This document shows positions 55,434-64,000 of a DNA stretch of 64,000 nucleotides, piece after piece (within the stretch, counting starts at the first letter, position 1; every line of letters starts with the position of its first letter). Both the position numbers and the translations under genes were made by a program. This DNA comes from an uncultured Pseudomonadota bacterium (lineage in GTDB: Bacteria > Pseudomonadota > Gammaproteobacteria > Burkholderiales > Thiobacillaceae), in NCBI GenBank assembly GCA_903835655.1, contig CAILNT010000112.1:1-64000 (forward strand), in the 5' to 3' direction. Under the pieces are notes generated by a model. That model saw only the letters and a program-made list of their open reading frames with translations, did no database searches and was not told the origin of the DNA.

Positions 55434-56441
55434 ATGAAAGTCTTGGTTACCGGCGCGGCCGGTTTCATCGGCATGCATGTCGCGGAAATCCTGCTCAAGC
55501 GAGGCGACGAGGTCGTCGGCATCGACAACCTCAACGACTACTATGACCCGAACCTGAAGCTGGCGCGATTGGAGCGGCTCAAGCCCTATCCCGGGTTCAA
55601 GTTCGTGCGCGGCGACATCGCCGACCGGGTGACGGTCGAGGACCTGTTCGCCGCCGAGAAATTCAATCGCGTCATCAACCTCGCCGCCCAGCCGGGCGTG
55701 CGCTACTCGCTGAAGAATCCCTACGTCTACATCCAGACCAATCTGGTCGGTTTCGGCAACCTGCTCGAAGGCTGCCGCCACAACGCCGTGGAGCACTTTG
55801 TCTACGCGAGTTCCTCCAGCGTCTACGGCGCCAATACGCACATGCCGTTCTCGGTGCACGACAACGTCGACCACCCGGTCAGCCTCTACGCTGCCAGCAA
55901 GAAGGCCAACGAGCTGATGGCCCACACCTACAGCCATCTCTACGGCCTGCCGACCACGGGTTTGCGCTACTTCACCGTCTATGGCCCCTGGGGTCGCCCC
56001 GACATGTCGCCCTGGCTGTTCACTTCCGCCATCCTGGAAGGCCGCAGCATCGATGTCTTCAACATGGGCCGGATGCAGCGCGACTTCACCTATATCGACG
56101 ACATCGCCGCGGGCACGGTGCGCATCCTCGACCGCATCGCCACGCCCGACCCCGCATTCAGCACCGACGCCCCCGACCCAGGCACCAGCTACGCGCCCTA
56201 CCGCGTCTACAACATCGGCAACCACCAGCCGGTAGAGTTGATGACCTTCATCAAGACCATCGAAGACGCCCTGGGCCAGGAAGCGAAAAAGAACTACCTG
56301 CCGATGCAGCCGGGCGACGTGGTGGCGACCTATGCCAACGTCGACGATCTGAAGCGCGAGATCGGCTTCGAACCCAAGACCGAGCTGGCTACGGGCATTG
56401 CCAACTGGGCCGCGTGGTATCGGGCCTACACGGGCCAGTAA
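55434..56441 (+). CDS. NAD-dependent epimerase, UDP-glucuronate 4-epimerase type
   Basis: The protein is 335 residues from the ATG at 55434. The Rossmann start is MKVLVTGAAGFIGMHVAEIL; the active site is in YASSSSVYGANTHMPFS and YAASKKANELMAHTYSHLYG (YxxxK). The RDFTYIDDIAAGTVRILDRI and NIGNHQPVELMTFI segments match the LspL/WcaG-like UDP-glucuronate 4-epimerase group. It makes UDP-galacturonate for cell-surface polysaccharide. No other sugar gene is adjacent. Confidence 0.92.
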   Translation: MKVLVTGAAGFIGMHVAEILLKRGDEVVGIDNLNDYYDPNLKLARLERLKPYPGFKFVRGDIADRVTVEDLFAAEKFNRVINLAAQPGVRYSLKNPYVYIQTNLVGFGNLLEGCRHNAVEHFVYASSSSVYGANTHMPFSVHDNVDHPVSLYAASKKANELMAHTYSHLYGLPTTGLRYFTVYGPWGRPDMSPWLFTSAILEGRSIDVFNMGRMQRDFTYIDDIAAGTVRILDRIATPDPAFSTDAPDPGTSYAPYRVYNIGNHQPVELMTFIKTIEDALGQEAKKNYLPMQPGDVVATYANVDDLKREIGFEPKTELATGIANWAAWYRAYTGQ

Positions 56442-56736
56442 GCCCTATCCCGCGCTGGGGCCAGGCCGCGGGTTCCCGCCCGCGCGCCATGCCACGGCTG
56501 TGGTGCGATCGCCCGGAAGGGTCGATCTGCTACACTGCCGCCGCGCTCGCCTGCCTGGATACCCTGAGTCTCACGTACTGTATCCGCACGGCGACCGGTC
56601 GCGGCCGTGTTCCAGATCAGCCTGGGCTGTTCCCGGCGAAGTCGCGCTGGGCCAAGCTTTACCAGGTCGAGCGGACGGGGTGTACGGCCGCGCCAACCAG
56701 CCATGCCCGTTAATCGATCTTTAACCTGGAGACTGT

Positions 56737-57462
56737 ATGTCCACGCTGCTTTTTTACGGTAACCCCGTTCCCCTGAATTCCGAGCGCCACCGCAACCTGA
56801 AGATCGCACCGTCCAAGGATGGCTTCAGCTTCGCGACCAAGACCAATTCCGTGCCGCTGATGGGGGTGGAATTCATGGAGGCGGCCAAGGAATATCCGGT
56901 CGTCTTCGCCAGTACCGGCGGGTCTTTCGTGCCGGTGGCGCTGGTCGGCCTGCGTAACGAGGAGAATCTGTTCGTGGACGCCGAGGGCAAGTGGGATGCG
57001 CGCTATGTTCCGGCCTTCGCGCGCCGCTATCCTTTCGTGCTCGCCCAAGGCGGCCCGGAAGGCAGCCTGACCGTCTGCATCGACGAGACTTTCCCTGGCT
57101 TCAATGCCGATACCGGCGAGGCACTGTTCGAAATCAACGGCGAACAGAGTGCGCGTCTGAAAGAGATCGTGGCTTTCCTCAACGATTTTCATGGCCAGGC
57201 GCAACGCACCGAACAGTTCGTCCAGCGTTTGCAGCAACAGGGATTGCTGGTGGAACTGACCGCGCGCGCGCGCATGTCCGATGGCAGGGAAATGACCATG
57301 GCGGGCCTCTTTGCCATCGACGAAGCGAAGTTGTTGCAACTGGACGATGCCGTTGCCCTGGAAATGTTCCGCAGCGGCGAGATGGCCCTGGCCTATAGCC
57401 ACCTGGTCTCCTTGTCCAATGTGCAGCGTCTGGTCGATCGATTGGCCAAACTGGCTGCCTGA
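56737..57462 (+). CDS. SapC-family protein
   Basis: The protein is 241 residues, matching the SapC family: LFYGNPVPLNSERHRNLKI at the start, NSVPLMGVEFMEAAKEYPVVF, PVALVGLRNEENLFVDAEG and YVPAFARRYPFVLAQGG. The C-terminal part is helical (LKEIVAFLNDFHGQAQRTEQF). SapC proteins are often next to S-layer or TonB genes; none is near here. No signal peptide was found. It is convergent with the truncated chpA, whose stop is 11 nt away. Confidence 0.85.
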   Translation: MSTLLFYGNPVPLNSERHRNLKIAPSKDGFSFATKTNSVPLMGVEFMEAAKEYPVVFASTGGSFVPVALVGLRNEENLFVDAEGKWDARYVPAFARRYPFVLAQGGPEGSLTVCIDETFPGFNADTGEALFEINGEQSARLKEIVAFLNDFHGQAQRTEQFVQRLQQQGLLVELTARARMSDGREMTMAGLFAIDEAKLLQLDDAVALEMFRSGEMALAYSHLVSLSNVQRLVDRLAKLAA

Positions 57463-57472
57463 CCGGCCGCGC

Positions 57473-60157
57473 CTATGCCAGGGTGAGGGGCAGGAGGAGG
57501 GTGAAGCGGGTGCCGATGCCGGCGTCCGATTCCAGTCGCACACGACCACCGATGTCGGTGATCTCGCTCATCACCACGTCGAGGCCGATGCCGCGCCCGG
57601 CCAGTTGGGTGACTTCCGCCGCGGTGGAGAAGCCGGATTTGAACAGCAGGGCTTCCATCTGTGCGTCGCTGGCCACTGCGTCCGCGGTCAGCCAGCCCAG
57701 CGCCAGGGCGCGTGCACGGATCGCGGCGTGGTCTATGCCCTGGCCGTCATCGCTGATGACGAGTTCGATCTCCTCGCCAACCTGACGGGCGGCCAGGCTG
57801 ATCTGGCCGGATTCGGGCTTGCCGGATGCGGCGCGCACTTCCGGGGCTTCGATGCCATGGGCCACGGCATTGCGCACCAGGTGTTCCAGGGAGGCTGCGA
57901 TCTTGTCCAGCAGGGTGCGGCCGATCTGGGTCTGGCCACCCTCGATCTCCAGTTGCAGGCGGCGCCCGGTTTCCCTCGCGGCCTGGCGGGCGACGCGGTG
58001 CAAACGCTCTTCCAGGCTGCCTATCGGCACCTTGCGGATGTGCCGGAGTGCCTGGTGCAGGTCGCTCGTCGGGCGCTCGGCTTGGTCCGCGCGCGCGGCG
58101 TTTCGTACCCGCTCGTAGTGCTCGATCTTGTTCGCGATCCGGTCATAGCCGGCTTCCAGGACGTCGAGCCGCGCCGCGTCCATGCTCTCGGCCCCGCATG
58201 CTCCGACCTCGCCTTCCAGTGCGTGGATCTCCTCACCCAGGTCCATGGCGCCGGCCATGCGCGCCGCACCCTTGAGATTATGCAGAGCCCGTTTCAGCGC
58301 CTCACACGGCGCGGCCTCCCCAGGGGCCGCGCGCCAGGCGCGCAGCGCCGCGCCGATTCGGGGTAGCAGGTCGGAAGCTTCTTCCAGGAAGAGGGGTAGG
58401 AGTCGGGCGTCGAGGTCGCTGGAAGCGCCGGCAGCCACGGGTGCTGCGACCGGCGAGGCTGCCGGCACGACCGGGACTGCCGGCTCCGGGCCGCCCATGG
58501 GCCGATCCAGCAGTGCCTGTAGGGAGCGGCTGTCATCGCGGCCAAGGCGCAGGGCTTCCAGGTAGATGCCGAGATAGGGCAGCGCTTCGGCAACCCAGTC
58601 GAGCATTTCCGGCGTGATCCGGGCGTCGCTTTCAGAGAAGTAGGCGATGCGCCGGCTCGCTTCGTCCACCAACCGGGCCGCCAGGTTCAGTTGCAGGATG
58701 TTGAGCGCGCCGATGATCTGCTTCATCAGCGCTGGCACCATGGGCAGGTCGCCGCGCTGGTCCGGGTCGTGGAAGAACGGGTCGAGGATGGCCTCGATCT
58801 GGTCGAGATTGGCCTGGATTTCTCGTGTGACCTGGGCCAGTACCAGTTTTCCCTGAGCGGCGCGGGAAAATTCATCGAGCATGGTCACCCGAGGTATGCG
58901 CGACGGGTCGAAGGTCGGGTCGATGGCGGCCTGCAGGCGCATCGCCTGGGCATCGCTTTGTTGCTGGAATTCCGCGCCGAGATGCTCGAAGTGATCGACG
59001 CCGTTTTGCGCCAGCAGCAAGGCGGTGGCCATTTCCAGTTGCAAGGTCTCGTTCTGGGTCGCGTCGGCGGCCCCGTGCAGACGTTTGGCCGCGGACTGGA
59101 CGATGCGGGCGAGCGATTGCATGGCGCCGTTGGGCAGGCGCGCGCTGCTTTCGAACAGGGCCAGGGCCGCGTGCTGGAAGGCTTCCAGACATTCCCCGCC
59201 GCCGGCGCAGAGGCGCACCCAGTTTTCCATGGCGATCGCCAGGCTTTCACGCAGGCTGTTCAGATGCGGCAGATGCGCCGCCGTCGGGTCGGCCACTTTC
59301 TGCCGTGGTGAGTAGCGGTCCAACTGGAACAGCGCGCGCACCGCGGCGACGCGGCCATCGGGGCTGCCGTCCTGGGCGAGGTGGTAGAGCACCTCGCGGA
59401 ACAGGTTTTCGGCGAGTTGGCTCGAGCCTTCCACGAGGCGGCGCATCTGCGCGTCGAGGCGACCACACAGGCGCTTGAGCGCGGCATCGGCGGGGGTGTC
59501 GCGCAGCCGTTCCAGGAGGCCGGCCACGCTCCACCAGAAGGTATAGGTCGGGCCGGGGGCCGCGCGCATGAGCGCCTGCACGGCCTCTTCCATCAGCGCC
59601 AGGCCGGCGCTCGTCCCGCGTTCTTGCAGGAAGAGCAGCAGGCCTTTCTGATACTGCGAGCGTGCACGGCGCAGGGCAAGGCCGCGACCCGCCTCGTCCA
59701 TGGGTAATTCCACCTCGAGGCGCTCCGCCCTGATCTGGATGTCGGGGAAGAACAACGCACTCGGCGGCGGCGCCTCGCCGCCGCGCAGCGTCACGATTTC
59801 CCCGTAGAGGGGGGTGAGTCGCATCTCACTGTCCGCGTCGCCGCTCACGAGTTCATCGAGATAGGCCTGGATCGCGGCAATCGCGCGCAAGGCGGCGGTC
59901 TTGCCCGCTGTGCGCAGTTCCGCGCGCTCGCCCATTTCGGCCAGCAGGCGCTCGGTCTGCGTGGTGAGCAGGGAGAGGCCTTGCAAATCGACGATCTGCA
60001 GGGCGCCGTAGACCTGGTGCAGATGTGCCGCGGCATTGCGCAGCGGCGTGGTTTCTCGGCCGTTCCAGTCCGCCAAGGCCTTTTGCGCGGCCTGGAGTGC
60101 CCCATCTACCTCATCCTTGATCCAGGTGAGCGATCCCAGGTCGGCCATCGTGCTCAT
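57473..60157 (-). CDS. chpA: ChpA/PilL-like chemotaxis kinase, lacking CheW and receiver domains
   Basis: The protein is 894 residues. Four or so helical HPt-like modules occupy the first 640; the catalytic one has LKRALHNLKGAARMAGAMDL with the phospho-His. The dimerisation and ATPase region runs TLLDKIAASLEHLVRNAVAH, LVISDDGQGIDH and QLAGRGIGLDVVMSEITDIG. The protein ends TRFTLLLPLTLA and stop; full ChpA continues at this point into a CheW-like P5 domain and one or more receivers. It would still phosphorylate but lacks its coupling module. It begins with an ATG overlapping the pilG stop (ATGA). Confidence 0.85.
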   Translation of the reverse strand: MSTMADLGSLTWIKDEVDGALQAAQKALADWNGRETTPLRNAAAHLHQVYGALQIVDLQGLSLLTTQTERLLAEMGERAELRTAGKTAALRAIAAIQAYLDELVSGDADSEMRLTPLYGEIVTLRGGEAPPPSALFFPDIQIRAERLEVELPMDEAGRGLALRRARSQYQKGLLLFLQERGTSAGLALMEEAVQALMRAAPGPTYTFWWSVAGLLERLRDTPADAALKRLCGRLDAQMRRLVEGSSQLAENLFREVLYHLAQDGSPDGRVAAVRALFQLDRYSPRQKVADPTAAHLPHLNSLRESLAIAMENWVRLCAGGGECLEAFQHAALALFESSARLPNGAMQSLARIVQSAAKRLHGAADATQNETLQLEMATALLLAQNGVDHFEHLGAEFQQQSDAQAMRLQAAIDPTFDPSRIPRVTMLDEFSRAAQGKLVLAQVTREIQANLDQIEAILDPFFHDPDQRGDLPMVPALMKQIIGALNILQLNLAARLVDEASRRIAYFSESDARITPEMLDWVAEALPYLGIYLEALRLGRDDSRSLQALLDRPMGGPEPAVPVVPAASPVAAPVAAGASSDLDARLLPLFLEEASDLLPRIGAALRAWRAAPGEAAPCEALKRALHNLKGAARMAGAMDLGEEIHALEGEVGACGAESMDAARLDVLEAGYDRIANKIEHYERVRNAARADQAERPTSDLHQALRHIRKVPIGSLEERLHRVARQAARETGRRLQLEIEGGQTQIGRTLLDKIAASLEHLVRNAVAHGIEAPEVRAASGKPESGQISLAARQVGEEIELVISDDGQGIDHAAIRARALALGWLTADAVASDAQMEALLFKSGFSTAAEVTQLAGRGIGLDVVMSEITDIGGRVRLESDAGIGTRFTLLLPLTLA

Positions 60158-60597
60158 CGGGTCGATTCCTTGGCGGGACGGCCGGTGTCGGCCGGGGAGA
60201 GGCCTCCTGCGGGTGGGCGGTGTCGGCGCACGGCGTCGAGCAGTTCGTTCTTGGTGAAGGGTTTGGTCAGGTACTCGTCCGATCCGACGATGCGCCCCCG
60301 TGCCCGATCGAACAGGCCGCCCTTGCTCGAGAGCAGGATCACCGGAATGTCGCGGAAACGGGCGCTGTTCTTGAGCAGCGCGCAGGTCTGGTAGCCGTCG
60401 ATGCGCGGCATCATGACGTCCACAAAGATGACTTCGGGGCGGCGGTCGGCGATCTTGGCGAGGGCATCGAAACCATCGCTCGCCAGGATGACTTCACAGC
60501 CGGCCCGTTGCAGGAAAATTTCGGCGCTACGACGGATGGTGTTGCTGTCGTCGATCAGCATCACCTTGATACCGGCCAGGTCATCGGTCGTGTCCAC
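60154..60597 (-). CDS. pilG: Twitching-motility response regulator PilG
   Basis: The protein is 147 residues from the GTG at 60597; the frame is open upstream to 60678. The receiver core is nearly that of Pseudomonas PilG: IKVMLIDDSNTIRRSAEIFL, ILASDGFDALAKIADRRPEV, FVDVMMPRIDGYQTCALL with the phospho-Asp, and SDEYLTKPFTKNELL. It drives type IV pilus extension. It is coupled to chpA; pilH, pilI and pilJ, which normally lie between them, are missing. Confidence 0.9.
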   Translation of the reverse strand: MDTTDDLAGIKVMLIDDSNTIRRSAEIFLQRAGCEVILASDGFDALAKIADRRPEVIFVDVMMPRIDGYQTCALLKNSARFRDIPVILLSSKGGLFDRARGRIVGSDEYLTKPFTKNELLDAVRRHRPPAGGLSPADTGRPAKESTR

Positions 60598-60739
60598 GCC
60601 GTTCTCCGTGTGGGGTCGGGAAGCGCTCCGCGCCGGACGGCTTCGGCCGGTCGGGAACGATGAGGTGCTGGCCGCCACAGCACGGGTATTCCCTCCATGA
60701 TGACGGTCTCCAGGGAAGAGTATTCTCTACGGAGAAGCC

Positions 60740-60910
60740 TTATATTGAAACCATTTCGAAGTCTTCCTTGCGCGCGCCGCATTCCGGGCAGGTCCAGTTG
60801 GGCGGGACGTCTTCCCAGCGGGTGCCCGCGGGGATGCCCTCGTCCGGGCTGCCCCGTGCCTCGTCGTAGAGGTAACCGCAGAGCAGGCACATCCAGGTTT
60901 GATATTCCAT
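60740..60910 (-). CDS. rubA: Rubredoxin
   Basis: The protein is 56 residues from the ATG at 60910. The iron site is WMCLLCGYLYDEARG and NWTCPECGARKEDFEM, two CxxC knuckles. It transfers single electrons, often to oxygen- or superoxide-handling partners. In many Betaproteobacteria a rubredoxin gene precedes pilG, as here. It is divergent from thiD. Confidence 0.95.
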   Translation of the reverse strand: MEYQTWMCLLCGYLYDEARGSPDEGIPAGTRWEDVPPNWTCPECGARKEDFEMVSI

Positions 60911-60978
60911 AGTCGGGGGCAGCGGGGTGCTTATGTAATAAAATCGCATTCTGCCCCGCCAACTCGATAACGCCAAGC

Positions 60979-61839
60979 ATGTCCACTTTCGTTTCCGCAA
61001 CGCCCCCGCCCATCGTGCTGGTTTTCGCCGGCACCGATCCGACCGGAGGGGCTGGTCTTCAGGCCGATATCCTCACCCTGGCCAGCCTGGGCTGCCATGC
61101 GCTCTCCGTCGTCACGGCCGTCACGGTGCAGGACACCGTGGGCGTCGATGACTTCCTGCCCATGGAAGCCGATTGGATCGCCGATCAGGCGCGCAGCGTC
61201 CTGGAGGACATGCCGGTGGCGGCGATCAAGATCGGCATGATCGGCAGCGTCGAGGCGGTCGCCGCCATCGCCGAGGTGGTTTCCGATTACCCGGATATCC
61301 CGTTGGTGCTCGATCCGGTACTCACTTCGGGGCGCGGCGATACGCTGGCCAACGAGGAATTGATGAGCGCACTGATCGACCTGTTGCTGCCGCAGACCAC
61401 GGTGCTGACCCCCAACAGCATCGAGGCGCGGCGCCTGGCGGAAGATCCGGTCGAGGAGGAAGAGGGCGATGAGCCGGAAGCCGATTCCGGGGCGGTGGCC
61501 GATCTTGCCGCCTGCGCGCGTCAGTTGATCGATCTGGGGTGTGAATTCGTGCTCATCACCGGCGCCCATGAGCAGGGCGCGGAGGTGGTCAACACCCTGT
61601 ATAACACGCGCGGCGTGGTGCATCGCCAGTCCTGGGAGCGCCTGCCCGGCTCCTATCACGGCTCCGGTTGCACGCTGGCCGCGGCCCTCGCCGGCTTCCT
61701 GGCCTTGGGCCAGGATGTGGCCGAGGCGGCCAAGGAAGCCCAGGCCTACACCTGGAAGACCCTGAAACATGCCTACCGGCCTGGCATGGGCCAGTTCATT
61801 CCGGATCGCATGTACTGGGCGCACGAAGATGATGAGTAG
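60979..61839 (+). CDS. thiD: Hydroxymethylpyrimidine/phosphomethylpyrimidine kinase
   Basis: The protein is 286 residues. VFAGTDPTGGAGLQADILTL and HALSVVTAVTVQDTVGV start the ribokinase-like fold; LVLDPVLTSGRGDTLANEEL and GSYHGSGCTLAAALAGFLA close it, with the anion-hole GSGC. An acidic insert (DPVEEEEGDEPEADSG) lies in the middle and is not in most family members. It phosphorylates HMP for thiamine synthesis. thiE follows, separated by a repeat-bearing spacer of 132 nt. Confidence 0.93.
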   Translation: MSTFVSATPPPIVLVFAGTDPTGGAGLQADILTLASLGCHALSVVTAVTVQDTVGVDDFLPMEADWIADQARSVLEDMPVAAIKIGMIGSVEAVAAIAEVVSDYPDIPLVLDPVLTSGRGDTLANEELMSALIDLLLPQTTVLTPNSIEARRLAEDPVEEEEGDEPEADSGAVADLAACARQLIDLGCEFVLITGAHEQGAEVVNTLYNTRGVVHRQSWERLPGSYHGSGCTLAAALAGFLALGQDVAEAAKEAQAYTWKTLKHAYRPGMGQFIPDRMYWAHEDDE

Positions 61840-61910
61840 GCCCGCCGCCAGCGGGGCGAAAGTCTGCTCGGCTTTCCTCACTCCCGGCCCCTCTGACGGA
61901 ACCACCGCTG

Positions 61911-61934
61911 TATCGCGGGCAAGCCCGCTCCCAC
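61911..61934. repeat. REP-like palindrome between thiD and thiE
   Basis: TATCGCGGGCAAGCCCGCTC contains the perfect stem GCGGGC-AA-GCCCGC, followed by CCAC. This exact core is a familiar dispersed REP sequence. A stem with the same arms (GCGGGC-TT-GCCCGC) is at 46973-46986. Confidence 0.65.
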
Positions 61935-61971
61935 GAGCGGTCACACGGGTACACCCAAGCGAGGCTCCGGG

Positions 61972-62583
61972 TTGAAAGGCCTCTACGCCATCACCCCGGA
62001 CTGGGTGGAGACGCCGCGCCTGCTTGCCGCAACCCAGGCCATCCTCGCCGGCGGCTGTCGCATCCTGCAATACCGCAACAAGTCGGCAAGCCTCGCTCTG
62101 CGCCAGGAACAGGCCGTGGCGCTGCGTTTGCTGACGCGGCGCTTCGACGCGCTGCTGATCATCAACGATGAGGTCGATCTGGCTCTGTACGCCGAGGCCG
62201 ATGGCGTGCACCTGGGCGAGGACGACGGCGAACTCGCCGCCGCTCGTACCCGTCTGGGGACCGCGGCCATCCTCGGCGCTTCCTGCTACCACAACCTGGG
62301 CCTGGCCCGGCGCGCCGAGCTCGCCGGGTGCGATTACGTCGCTTTCGGCGGCTTCTTCGCCTCGCCCTCGAAGCCGCAGGCGGGGCGCGGCGATGCCTCG
62401 ATCCTGTCGGCGGCGCGCGCCGCCACGAGCCTGCCGGTTTGCGCCATCGGCGGCATCAGCGTGGAGAACGCTGCCCCGCTGCTGGCCGCTGGGGCGGACA
62501 TGCTGGCGGTGATTTCCGCCCTCTACGCCGCCGCCGACCCCGGGCTGGCCGCGGGGGCATTCATCGAGCTTTTCGGGCGATGA
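61972..62583 (+). CDS. thiE: Thiamine phosphate synthase
   Basis: The protein is 203 residues and starts at TTG (GAGG seven bases upstream of the codon). LYAITPDWVETPRLLAATQ and ILQYRNKSASLALRQEQA begin the barrel; LLIINDEVDLALYAEADGVHLGED carries the diphosphate site, and LAGCDYVAFGGFFASPSKP and VCAIGGISVENAAPLLAAGA complete it. It joins HMP-PP and HET-P. The start has a weak context after thiD. Confidence 0.93.
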   Translation: MKGLYAITPDWVETPRLLAATQAILAGGCRILQYRNKSASLALRQEQAVALRLLTRRFDALLIINDEVDLALYAEADGVHLGEDDGELAAARTRLGTAAILGASCYHNLGLARRAELAGCDYVAFGGFFASPSKPQAGRGDASILSAARAATSLPVCAIGGISVENAAPLLAAGADMLAVISALYAAADPGLAAGAFIELFGR

Positions 62584-62646
62584 AGCCGCCCGCATCGTGG
62601 CCGGGAGGCCGCTCCTGCCCGTTTTTTTCTTACCTGAGGAATATCC

Positions 62647-63933
62647 ATGACTTCCCGCAACGACCAACTCTTCCTGCAATCCCAGAAAGTCATTCCCGGC
62701 GGTGTAAATTCGCCGGTGCGCGCCTTCCGTTCGGTGGGCGGCACACCGCGCTTCTTCGCGAAAGGGCAGGGTAGCCGGGTCTGGGACGCGGATGGCAAGA
62801 TCTATCTCGATTACGTCGGTTCCTGGGGACCGCTGATCCTGGGTCACGCCGACGCGGACGTGGTGCGCGCGGTCCAGGATACGGCCGCACTCGGCCTGTC
62901 TTTCGGCGCGCCCACGGAAATGGAATTGCGCATGGCGGAGAAACTGGTCGCCCTGTTGCCCAGCCTGGAGAAGTTGCGCCTGGTCAGCTCAGGTACCGAG
63001 GCCACCATGAGCGCGATCCGTCTGGCGCGCGGCTACACTGGCCGCTCCACGCTGGTCAAGTTCGAAGGCTGCTACCACGGTCATGCCGACAGCCTGCTGG
63101 TGAAGGCCGGCTCCGGTTTGCTCACCTTCGGCCAGCCCAGTTCCGCCGGCGTGCCCGCCGACTGTTCCGGCCACACCCTGGTGCTTGACTACAACGACAT
63201 CGCCCAGGTGGACGCGCTGTTCGCCGCGAAGGGCGACGAGATCGCTTGCGTCATCGTCGAGGCGGTAGCCGGCAACATGAATCTCATCAAGCCTGAGCCC
63301 GGCTTCCTGGAAGCCTTGCGCGAGAACTGCACGAAACACGGCGCAGTGCTGATTTTCGATGAGGTCATGACCGGCTTTCGCGTCGGCTTGGGGTGCGTTC
63401 AGGGCCTCTATGGCATCACCCCGGACCTGACCACCCTGGGCAAGGTGATCGGCGGTGGCTTGCCGGTGGGCGCCTTCGGGGGCCGCGCCGAGATCATGGA
63501 TCAGTTGGCCCCTCTGGGCCCCGTCTACCAGGCCGGCACCTTGTCGGGCAACCCGGTGGCCGTGGCCGCGGGCCTGGCGACCCTGGAAAAGATTTCCGCG
63601 CCCGGCTTCTTCGAGACGCTCACTGCCAGGACGCAACGCCTGGTGGCCGGGCTCAACGCCGCCGCGCGCGACGCCGGCGTCCTCGCCTGCGCCGATTCGG
63701 TGGGCGGCATGTTCGGACTCTACTTCCGCGCCACGCCACCTGCTTCCTACGCGGAAGTCATGACCTCCGACCGCGAGGCGTTCAACCGTTTCTTCCACTT
63801 GATGCTGCACGAAGGCGTCTACCTCGCACCTTCCGCCTTCGAGGCCGGCTTCGTTTCCGCGGCGCACTCGGACGCCGACATCGACGCCACCGTGGCCGCC
63901 GCCGCCCGTTGCTTCGAGAAACTGGTGGATTAA
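62647..63933 (+). CDS. hemL: Glutamate-1-semialdehyde 2,1-aminomutase
   Basis: The protein is 428 residues. [20 protein letters not shown] and [20 protein letters not shown] start the fold; [20 protein letters not shown] and [19 protein letters not shown] bind PLP; the lysine is in [31 protein letters not shown] carries the Asp. It makes 5-aminolevulinate for tetrapyrroles, including the haems of SoxXA. GAGGA precedes the ATG. It follows thiE by 63 nt. Confidence 0.97.
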   Translation: MTSRNDQLFLQSQKVIPGGVNSPVRAFRSVGGTPRFFAKGQGSRVWDADGKIYLDYVGSWGPLILGHADADVVRAVQDTAALGLSFGAPTEMELRMAEKLVALLPSLEKLRLVSSGTEATMSAIRLARGYTGRSTLVKFEGCYHGHADSLLVKAGSGLLTFGQPSSAGVPADCSGHTLVLDYNDIAQVDALFAAKGDEIACVIVEAVAGNMNLIKPEPGFLEALRENCTKHGAVLIFDEVMTGFRVGLGCVQGLYGITPDLTTLGKVIGGGLPVGAFGGRAEIMDQLAPLGPVYQAGTLSGNPVAVAAGLATLEKISAPGFFETLTARTQRLVAGLNAAARDAGVLACADSVGGMFGLYFRATPPASYAEVMTSDREAFNRFFHLMLHEGVYLAPSAFEAGFVSAAHSDADIDATVAAAARCFEKLVD

Positions 63934-63938
63934 CGGGC

Positions 63939-64000
63939 ATGGTGAGCAAGCCGCCCGCGGGTGATGGACGCACTGGCCATGCCCTTTCCCCCGAGGACAG
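63939..64000 (+). CDS. Start of a gene cut by the window edge
   Basis: An ATG at 63939 opens a frame (MVSKPPAGDGRTGHALSPED) that reaches the right edge without a stop, 5 nt after the hemL stop. Only 20 residues are visible and no family can be recognised. It could equally be a chance open frame. Confidence 0.3.
   Translation, partial: MVSKPPAGDGRTGHALSPED

Noticed and set aside
54054-56225. The SQR-like protein extended to 723 residues
   Set aside because: The upstream part is antisense to the epimerase and the FAD motif begins right after the ATG at 55187, so the shorter start is correct.
56442-56736. Possible small gene in the epimerase-sapC spacer
   Set aside because: Open frames of up to about 100 codons exist but show no start context, motif or hydrophobic pattern; nothing else was seen in this 295-nt stretch.

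Overview
The window reads as a GC-rich betaproteobacterial chromosome segment from a sulfur-oxidising, probably facultatively anaerobic lineage (Thiobacillus-like or a related Nitrosomonadales/Hydrogenophilales genus). This is inferred from the gene set: divergent soxXA and soxB, a sulfide:quinone-oxidoreductase-like flavoprotein, a NarX/NarL-type nitrate two-component system with a Crp/Fnr regulator, pyruvate:ferredoxin oxidoreductase, a PPi-type phosphofructokinase, and PEP synthase with its regulator. No species-specific marker was recognised. No rRNA, tRNA, CRISPR array, insertion sequence or prophage was found.

Layout. 1-6.0 kb holds the 3' end of a large secreted adhesin overlapped by a FecR-domain protein, a tiny lipoprotein, a geranylgeranyl-reductase-family flavoprotein, a solitary HicA-like protein and a large lipoprotein. 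6.2-11.7 kb holds a divergent pyruvate-kinase homologue, a chalcone-isomerase-fold protein, a coupled M14 peptidase and alpha/beta hydrolase pair, and a basic-tailed DNA-binding protein with palindromic operators. 11.8-18.7 kb holds signalling genes (CBS-GGDEF-EAL; REC-HD-GYP with a decayed kinase fragment in front) and metal efflux (dmeR-dmeF divergent from a second CDF pump). 18.1-21.5 kb holds a Crp/Fnr regulator divergent from narXL-like genes around a 7-2-7 palindrome. 21.6-24.2 kb is rpsO-pnp with a strong terminator.

24.2-33.6 kb holds a CbbY-like phosphatase, a periplasmic-binding/PAS/GGDEF fusion, a C_GCAxxG_C_C protein, a phosphofructokinase, then trpC, alr, dnaB and ubiC on the minus strand. 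33.6-35.8 kb is a small MCE operon with a reduced ABC-ATPase-like protein. 35.8-39.1 kb is sox. 39.2-45.5 kb holds a small membrane protein, a dihydroorotate-dehydrogenase-like protein, nifJ and a nitronate-monooxygenase-like enzyme. 45.6-52 kb holds radA, a GYF/pentapeptide protein, an RNA methyltransferase and the divergent ppsR/ppsA pair. 52-55.2 kb is a five-gene minus-strand run (SQR-like, truncated haemoglobin, DUF302, rhodanese, DUF4124). 55.4-64 kb holds a sugar epimerase, SapC, a truncated ChpA with PilG, rubredoxin, thiD, thiE and hemL.

Main oddities. Palindromic repeat elements appear to have entered coding sequences in frame in trpC, alr and nifJ, and one supplies the dnaB stop codon. 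ChpA stops before its CheW and receiver domains. A sensor kinase survives only as a frameshifted C-terminus. An MCE operon keeps an ATPase-like gene that lacks a P-loop.
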